Source of the DNA: a virus
DNA length: 53,098 bases
Direction: 5' to 3' (one strand)
IMG/VR virus record: IMGVR_UViG_3300048925_000625
Location: 1-53,098 of that record
Shown: piece by piece, positions 34,545-41,894 of the stretch
Layout: each line of letters starts with the position of its first letter
Numbering within the stretch: position 1 is the stretch's first letter
The notes under the pieces: generated by a model
Database searches by the model: none
Told to the model about the DNA's origin: nothing
The model's input: the letters and a program-made list of their open reading frames with translations, nothing else
Made by a program: the position numbers and the translations under genes

Positions 34545-35206
34545 GCCTGCGGGCCCTCCAGCGCTTCGCGCAACTCCGCGAGGCGGCGCTGGACCTCCGG
34601 CGATGCCGACGGTGCCGGCTCGACCCTGCCGGACAGCAGCGCATGCGCGTTGAACGGCGCGGCGCCGACGCCATCGATGAGCAGGTGCGGTGCTACGGCC
34701 GCGTGCTCCAGCTGCCCGCGCGCGACGGCCTGCCGAAGAACCTCAGTCCGCCCGCTGACGTCGAACCCCAGCGCGGCGCTGTAGGCGGCCGGGCGCTGCG
34801 CCGCGCGCGCGTCCTTGACTGCCTTGGCGTACGCCTCGAGGAACGACATGCGCGCGCCAATCATGTCGCCACGCACCACCAGCGGGTAGGCGACGGCCCA
34901 GGCGCTCTGCATCTCGCGAGTCCAGACGACCGTGTTGCGCTCGTCGGCGGCCGGCACCGCCAGCGCCCATGCCTGGTTCGGCGACGGGTGCCCGTCGTCG
35001 ACGCGCTCGATGATCGCCGCCAGCGACAGCCGGCCTTTCAGCTCGCGCCGGCACGCCGTGAGCGCGGCCTCCAGCGCCGGCAGCGGATAGGCGGCCAGGT
35101 CCTCGACCATCAGCGCCGCGGCGGCAGGACGGATCTCATCGCCGATCACCTCCGCAGTGGCAACCAGCAGCCGCACCAGTTTCTCCTGTTCAGCGTCATC
35201 GAGCAT
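34541..35206 (-). CDS. Putative replication accessory (loader-like) protein
   Basis: 221 aa from ATG 35206, overlapping the initiator gene end by 11 bp. The N-terminal helical part (ATAEVIGDEIRPAAAALMVE, DLAAYPLPALEAALTACRRE) and GRLSLAAIIERVDDGHPSP resemble helicase-loader/replication P-like proteins that follow an O-like initiator. No ATPase motif is visible. The assignment rests on position. Confidence 0.55.
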   Translation of the reverse strand: MLDDAEQEKLVRLLVATAEVIGDEIRPAAAALMVEDLAAYPLPALEAALTACRRELKGRLSLAAIIERVDDGHPSPNQAWALAVPAADERNTVVWTREMQSAWAVAYPLVVRGDMIGARMSFLEAYAKAVKDARAAQRPAAYSAALGFDVSGRTEVLRQAVARGQLEHAAVAPHLLIDGVGAAPFNAHALLSGRVEPAPSASPEVQRRLAELREALEGPQA

Positions 35207-36092
35207 TGGCGGCCTTCCGCGCGTTGAGCAACGCGATCGCTTCGTCGGCCGCGTCGTAGTTGGATTGGGTGCGGTCGGACTGCTGCGCACGGGTCTGGGT
35301 CATGGTTCGGCCGGTGGCCCACTGGGTGCGGTAGGCCTCTGCCTTCGCCAGCAGCAGACCGAGGTCGTGCATGCCCTGCACGACGAATCGCTCGTTGACC
35401 GTGACGAACCAGCTGGCCACCTGCGGCGCTTCGACATGGCCCAGGCGCTGTACCAGCTGCTTGACGTTCGCGTTGACCTTGGCGTTGCGCACCGGCGCCA
35501 CGCTATGCCGGACCTGGTAGGCCTTCGAGTAGGCCGTCCACGTCGCCCTGCATGCGGCCTGCAACTCGGTCTCGGAAGCCACCTGCGCCGGCGGCGCCGC
35601 CAGGCCCGCCGGAGATGACGGTTCTTCTGATGGTTCAATGATGGTTATATGACGGTTAGGCGGCGCCCCGTGCAGGTCTAGACCTGCGCCCCGTGCCGCA
35701 CCCCCTGCATCGGGCGCACCCCCGGGTGCATCGGGCGCCCCCCCTGCACCGGGCGCACCCCCTGTGCCCGGCGCAGGGGTGTCCGCGACCTTGCCGACCT
35801 TGCGCTTGCCCTTCCCCGGCGCCTTGCTCGCGTCGTACTTGTCGGGCGTGACCGTGTAGTTCGAACTGCTGTTGAACCGGCGCTCGCGCGCCAGCAGGCC
35901 GACCGCTTCCAAGTGGTCCATGGCACTGCGCACCGCGCGCTCCGACATGCAGCAGCGGCGCGCGATCGTGCCGACGGCCGGCCAGCAGACCCCGTCGTCG
36001 TTGGCCTGATCGGCCATCGAGATGAGCACCATCTTCTGCGTCACGCTGAGGCCTTGGAGTGGCCAGCACTGGCCGGCGATCACGGTCGACAT
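35196..36092 (-). CDS. Replication initiator-like HTH protein (O-like)
   Basis: 298 aa from ATG 36092. Residues 1-100 form a winged-HTH DNA-binding domain (LSVTQKMVLISMADQANDDG, TIARRCCMSERAVRSAMDHL, LARERRFNSSSNYTV). A low-complexity Gly/Ala/Pro linker (about 113-145) follows, then a helical C-terminal domain (TELQAACRATWTAYSKAYQV). This matches lambda O organisation. The DNA encoding the linker region carries iteron-like repeats (35616-35770), as lambda O contains ori. Confidence 0.75.
   Translation of the reverse strand: MSTVIAGQCWPLQGLSVTQKMVLISMADQANDDGVCWPAVGTIARRCCMSERAVRSAMDHLEAVGLLARERRFNSSSNYTVTPDKYDASKAPGKGKRKVGKVADTPAPGTGGAPGAGGAPDAPGGAPDAGGAARGAGLDLHGAPPNRHITIIEPSEEPSSPAGLAAPPAQVASETELQAACRATWTAYSKAYQVRHSVAPVRNAKVNANVKQLVQRLGHVEAPQVASWFVTVNERFVVQGMHDLGLLLAKAEAYRTQWATGRTMTQTRAQQSDRTQSNYDAADEAIALLNARKAANAR
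35616..35779. other. Candidate replication origin inside the O-like gene
   Basis: Four TGAYGGTT repeats start at 35616, 35628, 35639 and 35650, spaced 12, 11 and 11 bp, in a locally AT-richer patch. A perfect 16-bp palindrome GCAGGTCTAGACCTGC is at 35672-35687. Three GC-rich units TGCAYCGGGCGCMCCCCC start at 35706, 35727 and 35745, with a degenerate fourth at 35763. Helically phased iterons, a palindrome and a location within the initiator gene match the layout of lambda ori. Confidence 0.6.
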
Positions 36093-36093
36093 G

Positions 36094-36273
36094 TCAGATT
36101 CCCGCCGCCGCGCCGCGGGCACCGAGCCCCAGCAGCTCGCGTTCGGCGCCGCCACTGGAGGTGAACCAAGGCGACACAGCGACCCAACGGCCATTGGCGC
36201 CGACCGCGTGCACGATCCATCTGTGTCCGTGCCCCCAGACCTGCAGACTGGTGCTTCCGGCTGAAATGCTCAC
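36094..36273 (-). CDS. Small hypothetical protein
   Basis: 59 aa. GTG 36273 overlaps the upstream stop as GTGA, and the gene ends one base before the initiator ATG. It has a beta-rich opening (VSISAGSTSLQVWGHGHRWI) and a Gly/Ala tail. The tight packing supports it; function unknown. Confidence 0.55.
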   Translation of the reverse strand: MSISAGSTSLQVWGHGHRWIVHAVGANGRWVAVSPWFTSSGGAERELLGLGARGAAAGI

Positions 36274-36584
36274 CGGGGCCACCGTGCGCTGAGGGGTTGG
36301 TACCAGCCGCTCGCCGAAAGCTGCATCGGGTCGAGCATGGGCGGCGTCGAGGACTGGCCTGCGAGCATCGCTCGCCGCCAGCGAAAAGCAGTCGCGCGGC
36401 ACACGTTCCAGCGCTCGGAAATCTGCTGCCACGTCGGGGGCGTGCGCTGTTCCCGAATCCACAGCACCACTTCGACGTGGGGCAGCATGCGGGCCACATG
36501 GGGGGGCAGCTCAACGCCAGCGGCGGCGCACTCGGCTACGAAGCCGACCGCCCACTCGAAGACGACCTCGCCGTTCCCAGCCAT
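36270..36584 (-). CDS. Small HTH protein
   Basis: 104 aa from ATG 36584 (TGATG overlap). The helix-turn-helix is at about residues 50-70 (TWQQISERWNVCRATAFRWR). The N-terminus is hydrophobic/acidic (VVFEWAVGFVAECAAAG). It probably binds DNA; a regulatory or replication role in the early operon is possible. Confidence 0.65.
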   Translation of the reverse strand: MAGNGEVVFEWAVGFVAECAAAGVELPPHVARMLPHVEVVLWIREQRTPPTWQQISERWNVCRATAFRWRRAMLAGQSSTPPMLDPMQLSASGWYQPLSARWPR

Positions 36585-37075
36585 CAGGGGCACCCGAGCC
36601 GATCGACGGCCCTGGTCGCGGGTTCCTCGCGCGTCGCCCGCGGCAGCGCCGGCGACGCCGGCGGCAGCCGATCGAGGCGCGCCAGGTCCGCCGCAGCCTG
36701 CGCCAGCATCTCTTGGAAGCTGTCCGATGCCTGGGAGATGCGCTCGAGCAGTTCGAGCCGGCGCTCCTCTGTGGGGATGCGGCTCACGTTGTATCCGAGG
36801 TCCGCGGCCATGTGCAGGAACAGCTGGTGCCGACCGAAGCGCTTCATCAGCGCCCAGACCTCGCCCACCTTGAAGAATTCCGCCTTGTTCGGATTGAGGC
36901 ACGCGTTGAAGCGCGCCACCTGCGCCTCGCGGCTACGCAGCGTCTCGCGCGACCAGAATCCCTCGTCCAGCAGGAACTCGATCATCTCGCCCTTGAGCTC
37001 CGAGCTCACCTCCAAGGTCTCGCGAAGCGCGCGGTGCGCCTCGCGCAGCCACAGTTCGTCGGTCCAGGTCGTCAT
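36584..37075 (-). CDS. Hypothetical early protein
   Basis: 163 aa from ATG 37075 (ATGA overlap). A helical protein with WTDELWLREAHRALRETLEV and NPNKAEFFKVGEVWALMKRF. No known motif. The second gene of the early minus operon. Confidence 0.65.
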   Translation of the reverse strand: MTTWTDELWLREAHRALRETLEVSSELKGEMIEFLLDEGFWSRETLRSREAQVARFNACLNPNKAEFFKVGEVWALMKRFGRHQLFLHMAADLGYNVSRIPTEERRLELLERISQASDSFQEMLAQAAADLARLDRLPPASPALPRATREEPATRAVDRLGCP

Positions 37076-37698
37076 CGCGCCGCTCCAATGCTGACGACGC
37101 GTGCGCCCTGCTCTTCCAGCGCGGCCTGGATGCGCGCCTGCAGCGTCTCCAGTTCGGCGGCCAGGTCCCGGCTCTCGCGGAGCGCTCGCAACAGCGCAGG
37201 CACGTCGGAGGCGTCCACCTTGCCGTCGGCCATGACCTGCGCCAGCGCCTCCAGGGTATGGCCGACCTCGAGCGCGAGGCCGGCGACCTGCAGTACGCCG
37301 GCGTTCGGCACGATCTCCGGCGCTCGCGCGCCCAGGAAGCCGTAGCGCCTGGCCAGCTCGCGCTCGCAATCGTCGCGCCAGGGCTGCGGCATCGCCGCCA
37401 CCCACGCTTCCTCCAGGTCGGCTGGCAGCTTCACCGTCCCGTCGCGGAAGCGCTCCACGATCTTCGCATTGCGCTTGTGCGCGACATCGATGCTGGCCAG
37501 GTCCGTGCCGACGTGGAACTGGACCACGCGCTCGGCCGGCGCCACGCGTTGCATGTAGCTCTCGGCGACGGCCTGCGCGAAGCTGGTGTCGGTGTGCCCG
37601 CTGTTGCGGATGCACTCCGTCGTCGCCCTGCAGATCACCGCAGAGCGCGGCTCACGGTACTGGCTGTCCACCGAGGGGACCTGACACACGTGCGTCAT
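37072..37698 (-). CDS. Hypothetical early protein
   Basis: 208 aa, first gene of the tightly overlapped early block that continues to 24463. It has a Cys-containing N-terminus and DLASIDVAHKRNAKIVERF, then a C-terminal coiled coil (LAAELETLQARIQAALEEQG). Similar-length proteins occur early in GC-rich temperate phages, but no function is known to me. Confidence 0.65.
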   Translation of the reverse strand: MTHVCQVPSVDSQYREPRSAVICRATTECIRNSGHTDTSFAQAVAESYMQRVAPAERVVQFHVGTDLASIDVAHKRNAKIVERFRDGTVKLPADLEEAWVAAMPQPWRDDCERELARRYGFLGARAPEIVPNAGVLQVAGLALEVGHTLEALAQVMADGKVDASDVPALLRALRESRDLAAELETLQARIQAALEEQGARVVSIGAAR

Positions 37699-37914
37699 TT
37701 ACTTGCTCCAACGGAGGATTCATCGTTTGCGGCATGGACAGACGACAGCCCAAGGACGGCCGAACCGGCCCCATCGCGCGCGCAGCGGCGCGCCGCTGCG
37801 GCGACTGCGGGGCGGACACGCGTGGTGCCCTCCCCGCGCGCGCCGTCTACCTGGGAGCCGCCCCCCAGTCGGTAAGCTGCAGGCACCACACGAGCAGCCC
37901 GACTGGAGGGCGAC
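37699..37914. other. Intergenic gap in the early region
   Basis: About 215 bp upstream of the minus-strand early block and of the small plus-strand gene at 37915. I see no clear promoter pair or RNA. It could hold a regulatory leader for the early block because the cro transcript must cross it. Confidence 0.3.
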
Positions 37915-38112
37915 ATGGATCTGCCGAAGGTCCGGCATCCCATTCGGGATCCGGAGACGAATGTCACGTACGTGGTCATGGCCTACCGCCAGCTGACGCA
38001 GCACGAGGTGGTGCAGACCGTGCGCATCCACCAGCGGCAGACGCGCAAGAAGCCGAAGCACGGTTCAACGGTCACCATCCTTACCGTGCTCGGCGCCACG
38101 GAGAACCTGTAG
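37915..38112 (+). CDS. Small hypothetical protein opposite the cro operon
   Basis: 65 aa with a strong GGAGGGCGAC ribosome-binding site before ATG 37915. MDLPKVRHPIRDPETNVTY and a basic middle (HQRQTRKKPKHGSTV) read as a compact beta-rich protein. It overlaps the end of the convergent gene at 38065 by 48 bp. Function unknown. Confidence 0.6.
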   Translation: MDLPKVRHPIRDPETNVTYVVMAYRQLTQHEVVQTVRIHQRQTRKKPKHGSTVTILTVLGATENL

Positions 38113-38499
38113 CTCTTCCTCGGTCAGTTGCCGCCCGAGCGCCCGGTGCTTGGCGAGGATCCGCTGCCATATCTCCGGCGAAATCCACTCGCCGCTGCCC
38201 TCCATCGCGCAGACGATCTGGGCGCGCGCGACGCGCGATGCCGAATATGCCTCGGCCGACGCTTTGTCCAGGTGCTCGACGATGACGCCGGCTCGATCCG
38301 TGAGCGCCAGGGCGGCGTCGGATAGCCGATACACCGCCGTGTCTCCGCGCGTGCCCGCGGGCGTCACGCAGGCCTCGCGCAGGCGGTTCGCTACATCATC
38401 GCGATCCAGGCCGAACTCATCCGCCAGCCTGGCGATGGACCATCCCGGCGCGTGCTCGCGATTCAGCACGGAAGTGCCTCGCCGAACAGCCTCGTCCAT
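38065..38499 (-). CDS. TerS-like HTH protein in the cro operon
   Basis: 144 aa from the first in-frame ATG at 38499. Residues ~18-65 (PGWSIARLADEFGLDRDDVA, then NRLREACVTPAGTRGDTAVY) closely match the N-terminal DNA-binding domain of this phage's TerS (20162-20668), including about 30 bases of almost identical DNA (38411-38443 versus 20618-20650). The remaining helical part (GEWISPEIWQRILAKHRALG) differs. The same frame stays open upstream to the cro stop, without an ATG. It may be an early regulator recruited from a terminase domain, or the reverse. Confidence 0.65.
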   Translation of the reverse strand: MDEAVRRGTSVLNREHAPGWSIARLADEFGLDRDDVANRLREACVTPAGTRGDTAVYRLSDAALALTDRAGVIVEHLDKASAEAYSASRVARAQIVCAMEGSGEWISPEIWQRILAKHRALGRQLTEEELQVLRGAEHGKDGDR

Positions 38500-38619
38500 G
38501 CCGGCGACAACGCCCGAAACCAGCTGCTCGTATGCAGTGGCGCGCTCGGTCGGCGTTGAACGGCACAGCCAGTCGCGCAGCCATAGCCTGGGATTCCAGC
38601 GATCGGGATCGCGCGCATG

Positions 38620-38886
38620 TCAGGCGCCCTCCACGGGGACGATGCGGTTCGCATCGGGGTCATCCGCGGCCGCCGCCGCAAGTTCATTGACCAAATCCGG
38701 ACGCAGCAGCTGGATGGTCTGCATCCGCGCCTTGGGGATGCCTTCCCGTTTCCACTCACTGACGGAAGGCGAACTGATTTTGAAGAGCCGCGCGACTGCG
38801 GCGGTACCGCCGAGCTCGTCGATCAACTTGCGGCGCGCCTCGACGGCGGGAACGTCCAATGCGTCAGGTAGTTTCAAGGTGTCCAT
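38620..38886 (-). CDS. Cro-like repressor (YdaS-type HTH)
   Basis: 88 aa. The HTH is TAAVARLFKISSPSVSEWKR, followed by EGIPKARMQTIQLLRPDLV, typical of YdaS/Cro. It is divergent from the CI-like gene with the operator cluster between. Its promoter TTGACG-16-TATAAT (minus strand, 38919-38892) is strong and would start at or next to the ATG, so the message may be leaderless. It should repress the lysogenic promoter early in infection. Confidence 0.85.
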   Translation of the reverse strand: MDTLKLPDALDVPAVEARRKLIDELGGTAAVARLFKISSPSVSEWKREGIPKARMQTIQLLRPDLVNELAAAAADDPDANRIVPVEGA

Positions 38887-38891
38887 GGCCC

Positions 38892-38956
38892 ATTATAGGC
38901 ATGCCTATGCCGCCGTCAATAGGCACACCTACTCACCTAATGGGTAGGCTTGCCTA
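38892..38956. promoter_or_regulatory. OR-like operator cluster with divergent promoters
   Basis: Three 12-bp sites of form TAGGYNNNCCTA: TAGGCATGCCTA (38896-38907, a perfect palindrome extendable to 14 bp), TAGGCACACCTA (38920-38931) and TAGGCTTGCCTA (38945-38956). The first lies within the cro promoter (-35 TTGACG at 38919-38914, -10 TATAAT at 38897-38892). The last abuts the ATG of the CI-like gene. CI and Cro should compete here as in lambda. Confidence 0.85.
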
Positions 38957-39688
38957 ATGGAGCCATGGGCAAAACGGATCAAGGAGCTGCTGGACGCGGG
39001 ACGGTCGCGAGGACTCACCCAGTCCGGCCTTGCAAAGGCGTGCGGCCGTCAGCAGCCGTCGCTGTCCCAGTGGTTCAACGACAGCGAGTCGAAGCAAGCC
39101 ACGAAGATGATCATGGGCGACAACTTGCTCGCGGCGGCCAAGTACCTGGGCACGACCCCTGAGTGGATCATTTACGGCAAAGCCAGTCCCGCCGTGCCGC
39201 AGGAAACCGCGCTGCGCCAGGAGGATGCTGCCCTCGTTGATCGGATCAGGGAAACGGTGAAGCTAATTGGCGTTGACCGCCTGGCGGCGATGGGCAGTGG
39301 CGTGCGCCGCCCGGATCCTGCGATTTTGGAGCGGACCCACCGGTTCATGTCGCGCGACGGCCAGTACGACCTGTCGAAGCCGGATCAGGCAAAGTTGTTC
39401 GCCAGCGCCTATGAGTGGATCGCATCCAAGACCATCGAGAGTGACGAGTCGCCGGACAACATGATGTTGTTCTTCAGGTGGCTCGAGCAGCGCGGCGATA
39501 GCGAGCAGATGCCGGCGACGACGGCGACGAGGGCAGCCCCCGCGGAAGCGTTGGGCGACGCTGACCTTATTCGCGTGCTGCAGGGATTCATCGAGGCAGA
39601 CAGCAAGCAGGCGGTACCACTAGGCAAAATGGTCAAGGAAGAGGGCCAGCACTCTAATGCAAAAGCCCAGGTGCGTAGGGCGCGATAG
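38957..39688 (+). CDS. CI-like repressor lacking an S24 protease domain
   Basis: 243 aa. ATG 38957 follows directly on the third operator, so the transcript from a PRM-like promoter would be leaderless. The HTH is SGLAKACGRQQPSLSQWFND, followed by KYLGTTPEWIIYGK. Unlike lambda CI, the C-terminal part (RIRETVKLIGVDRLAAMGSG, MMLFFRWLEQRGDSEQM) shows neither the Ala-Gly cleavage site nor the Ser/Lys dyad of S24/LexA-type repressors. Induction by RecA-stimulated self-cleavage is therefore unlikely; the ANT antirepressor may serve. Confidence 0.85.
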   Translation: MEPWAKRIKELLDAGRSRGLTQSGLAKACGRQQPSLSQWFNDSESKQATKMIMGDNLLAAAKYLGTTPEWIIYGKASPAVPQETALRQEDAALVDRIRETVKLIGVDRLAAMGSGVRRPDPAILERTHRFMSRDGQYDLSKPDQAKLFASAYEWIASKTIESDESPDNMMLFFRWLEQRGDSEQMPATTATRAAPAEALGDADLIRVLQGFIEADSKQAVPLGKMVKEEGQHSNAKAQVRRAR

Positions 39689-39747
39689 TTGTCTACGTGC
39701 GGACACAGCCGACCCTGTAACGTCGGCTGGTCAGGAGGGAACAGAGC

Positions 39748-41328
39748 ATGGAGCGGTCCAAAGTTGCGCGGGTTGGGTTGGGCATCATCTTCAGCCTTTC
39801 CTATGCCGGGCTTTTCATAGCGCTCTGGTATTCCTCGAACTCCCAGTTGTACCTTCCGGCAGGCATTCGCGTCGCGGGGCTCTTGTTCCTTCCCCGCCGC
39901 ATGTGGCCCTACTTGATGCTGGGCGACGCTGCCGCGCTCCTGTTCTTGCGCGCTCCGAAGGCCGAGCAATACAGCACGGAATGGGCATTCCTTAGTCCTT
40001 TTTTGCTGCTGCCAATTATCTCGGTCGCCGTGCACTATGCGCGGCGCCTTCTCCCTGACATCGTCGCGCGCCAGAAATTCGCGCCAGCGATCATGCTCGT
40101 CACCGCGGTTTGGACCGGCGTCGCGAATGCATCGCTGAACTATTTTCTGAGCGGACCGGTTCAAGACAATACGCTTGAACTTTTCATTCGTTTCGCGATC
40201 GGGCAGTACCTGGGCATGCTGACGATCGCGCTGCCGATCATGCTATGGCGGGCGCGCGGCGAGCCGATGCTGCGGCCTCAAAATCTTGGCAGGGACTTTC
40301 TAATCGCGGCGCTGACGCTCGCTACCGCGTATGCGGCGGTGCAGGTCGCCGACGTGCATGTCCTCAAGCAAGGCCTGCTGATGCTGATGTTGTTCCCCAC
40401 CGTCGCGCTGACCATGAAACACGGCTGGCGCGGCGCCGTACTGGGAATTGCTGCGGCGAACTTTGCGATTCGGCTTACGCTGCCGGAGACGGGCCTGATC
40501 GGCGCACACGATGCTGACGCCTTCGTCGCCCAGCAGGTTCTCGCCGTGATCGGAACGGCGCTGTACATCCTCGGCTGCCGAATTTCCATCACATACGACC
40601 GGGCAGCAAGGCTCGGCATGGCCGAGAAGCGCGCGATTGCACTAGCTCAGTCGAATGAAGCTACGATCGAGCGCGACCTCCGCGACCGCGCTAGATCGCT
40701 CGCGATTTCGCAAATGACCATCCACTCCGGCTATCAGGAGCTCATTGAGCAAATGAAGTCTGACGGGTACTACTCACTAGCGATGAAGTTGACTAGCCAG
40801 GGCGTCGTCAACACCCAGATGCTCCTAGACAACGCCTCTGCCGTCTATCCGCTCGGAATCGACACCGAAGGCCTGTACTGGGTACTCGAATCGCTGTCCT
40901 TCGCAAACGCTTGCCAAACGGAGGTGCATAGTCACCTCACTGGCCCCGTTCATGCGCTCCCGATAGCTACACAGCTGCTCGCCTATCGTTGCATTTGCAA
41001 CGCCATCGACCTGCTGAGCGGCGCGCACGCGCACAAGATCCACGCGAGAGTGTGGCGCCTCGCCGGTGCGTGCGGAATCGTCGTTTCCGTGCAAGGACTG
41101 CGGCTCGACGGCGCCTACAGTGTGGATCTGACCGGCGCCGGGACACAACTTGAGAACAGAATCGAAACACACGGCGGCCTTTGCAAGCGCCGCCGCAGCC
41201 GAATCACATTTGCCCTATTCGATTGTTCAGCGGCGAAAACCGGTCAGGGCGTTGCCACCGCCTCGATCCACCAGATCGGCCCCCTGATGTCGGCAGCCAC
41301 ACGGACGATGAAGTCGGCAGAGCGATAG
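39748..41328 (+). CDS. MASE1 membrane sensor with degenerate kinase region
   Basis: 526 aa, 59 bp downstream of the CI-like gene. Residues ~1-285 hold about eight hydrophobic segments of the MASE1 type (YLPAGIRVAGLLFLPRRMWP, VWTGVANASLNYFLSGPVQD, LMLMLFPTVALTMKHGWRGA). The C-terminal ~230 residues align in layout with LytS/HisKA_3-type kinases, but I see no phospho-His motif or ATP-binding Gly boxes (only an N-box-like LAYRCICNAIDLL). It lies between the two operator clusters, the position of lambda rex, so it is probably expressed in the lysogen. It could act in superinfection exclusion or host signalling; unproven. Confidence 0.75.
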   Translation: MERSKVARVGLGIIFSLSYAGLFIALWYSSNSQLYLPAGIRVAGLLFLPRRMWPYLMLGDAAALLFLRAPKAEQYSTEWAFLSPFLLLPIISVAVHYARRLLPDIVARQKFAPAIMLVTAVWTGVANASLNYFLSGPVQDNTLELFIRFAIGQYLGMLTIALPIMLWRARGEPMLRPQNLGRDFLIAALTLATAYAAVQVADVHVLKQGLLMLMLFPTVALTMKHGWRGAVLGIAAANFAIRLTLPETGLIGAHDADAFVAQQVLAVIGTALYILGCRISITYDRAARLGMAEKRAIALAQSNEATIERDLRDRARSLAISQMTIHSGYQELIEQMKSDGYYSLAMKLTSQGVVNTQMLLDNASAVYPLGIDTEGLYWVLESLSFANACQTEVHSHLTGPVHALPIATQLLAYRCICNAIDLLSGAHAHKIHARVWRLAGACGIVVSVQGLRLDGAYSVDLTGAGTQLENRIETHGGLCKRRRSRITFALFDCSAAKTGQGVATASIHQIGPLMSAATRTMKSAER

Positions 41329-41666
41329 ACGACAGTGCCCGCCGAGCCCGCACCGATCGTCACGCGATCCACGTCGGCGCCCATCGGCACGATCCAGGCT
41401 GTGCTATCCACCTTCGCAACTGCAGCGCGCACCACGCCATTCCGGTCGTTGACCTGGATATAGTTCACACCGTCCCGCTCGAACGCATAGATCTGCCACG
41501 CGGCATCGAGCGACGCGTCCTGTGCCGCCGGTGCGCTTTCGCCAAGGCCCGCCTTCGCCTTCGGCTGACCGTTTCCATCGTTGGGGCAGCAGGCGAACGC
41601 TACTGCCGGGACCACCGCAAGCACCGCGATGCACACAGGCGCTAGGCGCCTCCTAGAGCTGGACAT
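41244..41666 (-). CDS. Exported or lipoprotein small protein (lysogenic cargo)
   Basis: 140 aa. The signal sequence MSSSRRRLAPVCIAVLAVVP is followed by AVAFACCPND: a basic n-region, hydrophobic core and Cys right after a small residue. It could be a weak lipobox or an ordinary signal peptidase site before CC. The mature part is beta-rich (DAAWQIYAFERDGVNYIQVN, FIVRVAADIRGPIWWIE). AAGGAAAC precedes the ATG. It converges with and overlaps the MASE1 gene by 85 bp. A surface or periplasmic moron is likely. Confidence 0.7.
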   Translation of the reverse strand: MSSSRRRLAPVCIAVLAVVPAVAFACCPNDGNGQPKAKAGLGESAPAAQDASLDAAWQIYAFERDGVNYIQVNDRNGVVRAAVAKVDSTAWIVPMGADVDRVTIGAGSAGTVVYRSADFIVRVAADIRGPIWWIEAVATP

Positions 41667-41800
41667 GGTTGTTTCCTTGTCTGGTTGTGACCTGCCGACT
41701 GCAGGTGGCCTAGCTTACGATGCGGGCCGCGTCCCGCCTTCGGCCAAATCCGGGATGCCGACGACCGGGAAGACACGGTCGGCCGCTGTCTACGAAAACA

Positions 41801-41841
41801 TAGGCAGACCTATTGCGCAGAGACATAGGTTTGCCTATATT
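41801..41841 (+). promoter_or_regulatory. PL-like promoter with OL-like operators
   Basis: TAGGCAGACCTA (41801-41812) and TAGGTTTGCCTA (41826-41837) match the OR-like sites. They flank and overlap a promoter with -35 TTGCGC (41813-41818), a 17-bp spacer and -10 TATATT (41836-41841). Binding of the CI-like repressor would block the operon starting at 41895, which runs through the DGR to the integrase. Confidence 0.85.
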
Positions 41842-41894
41842 GGGTGCGAACCCCAACGAGACCCACCGCCGCGGTGGAGGGGATGGACGGAACC

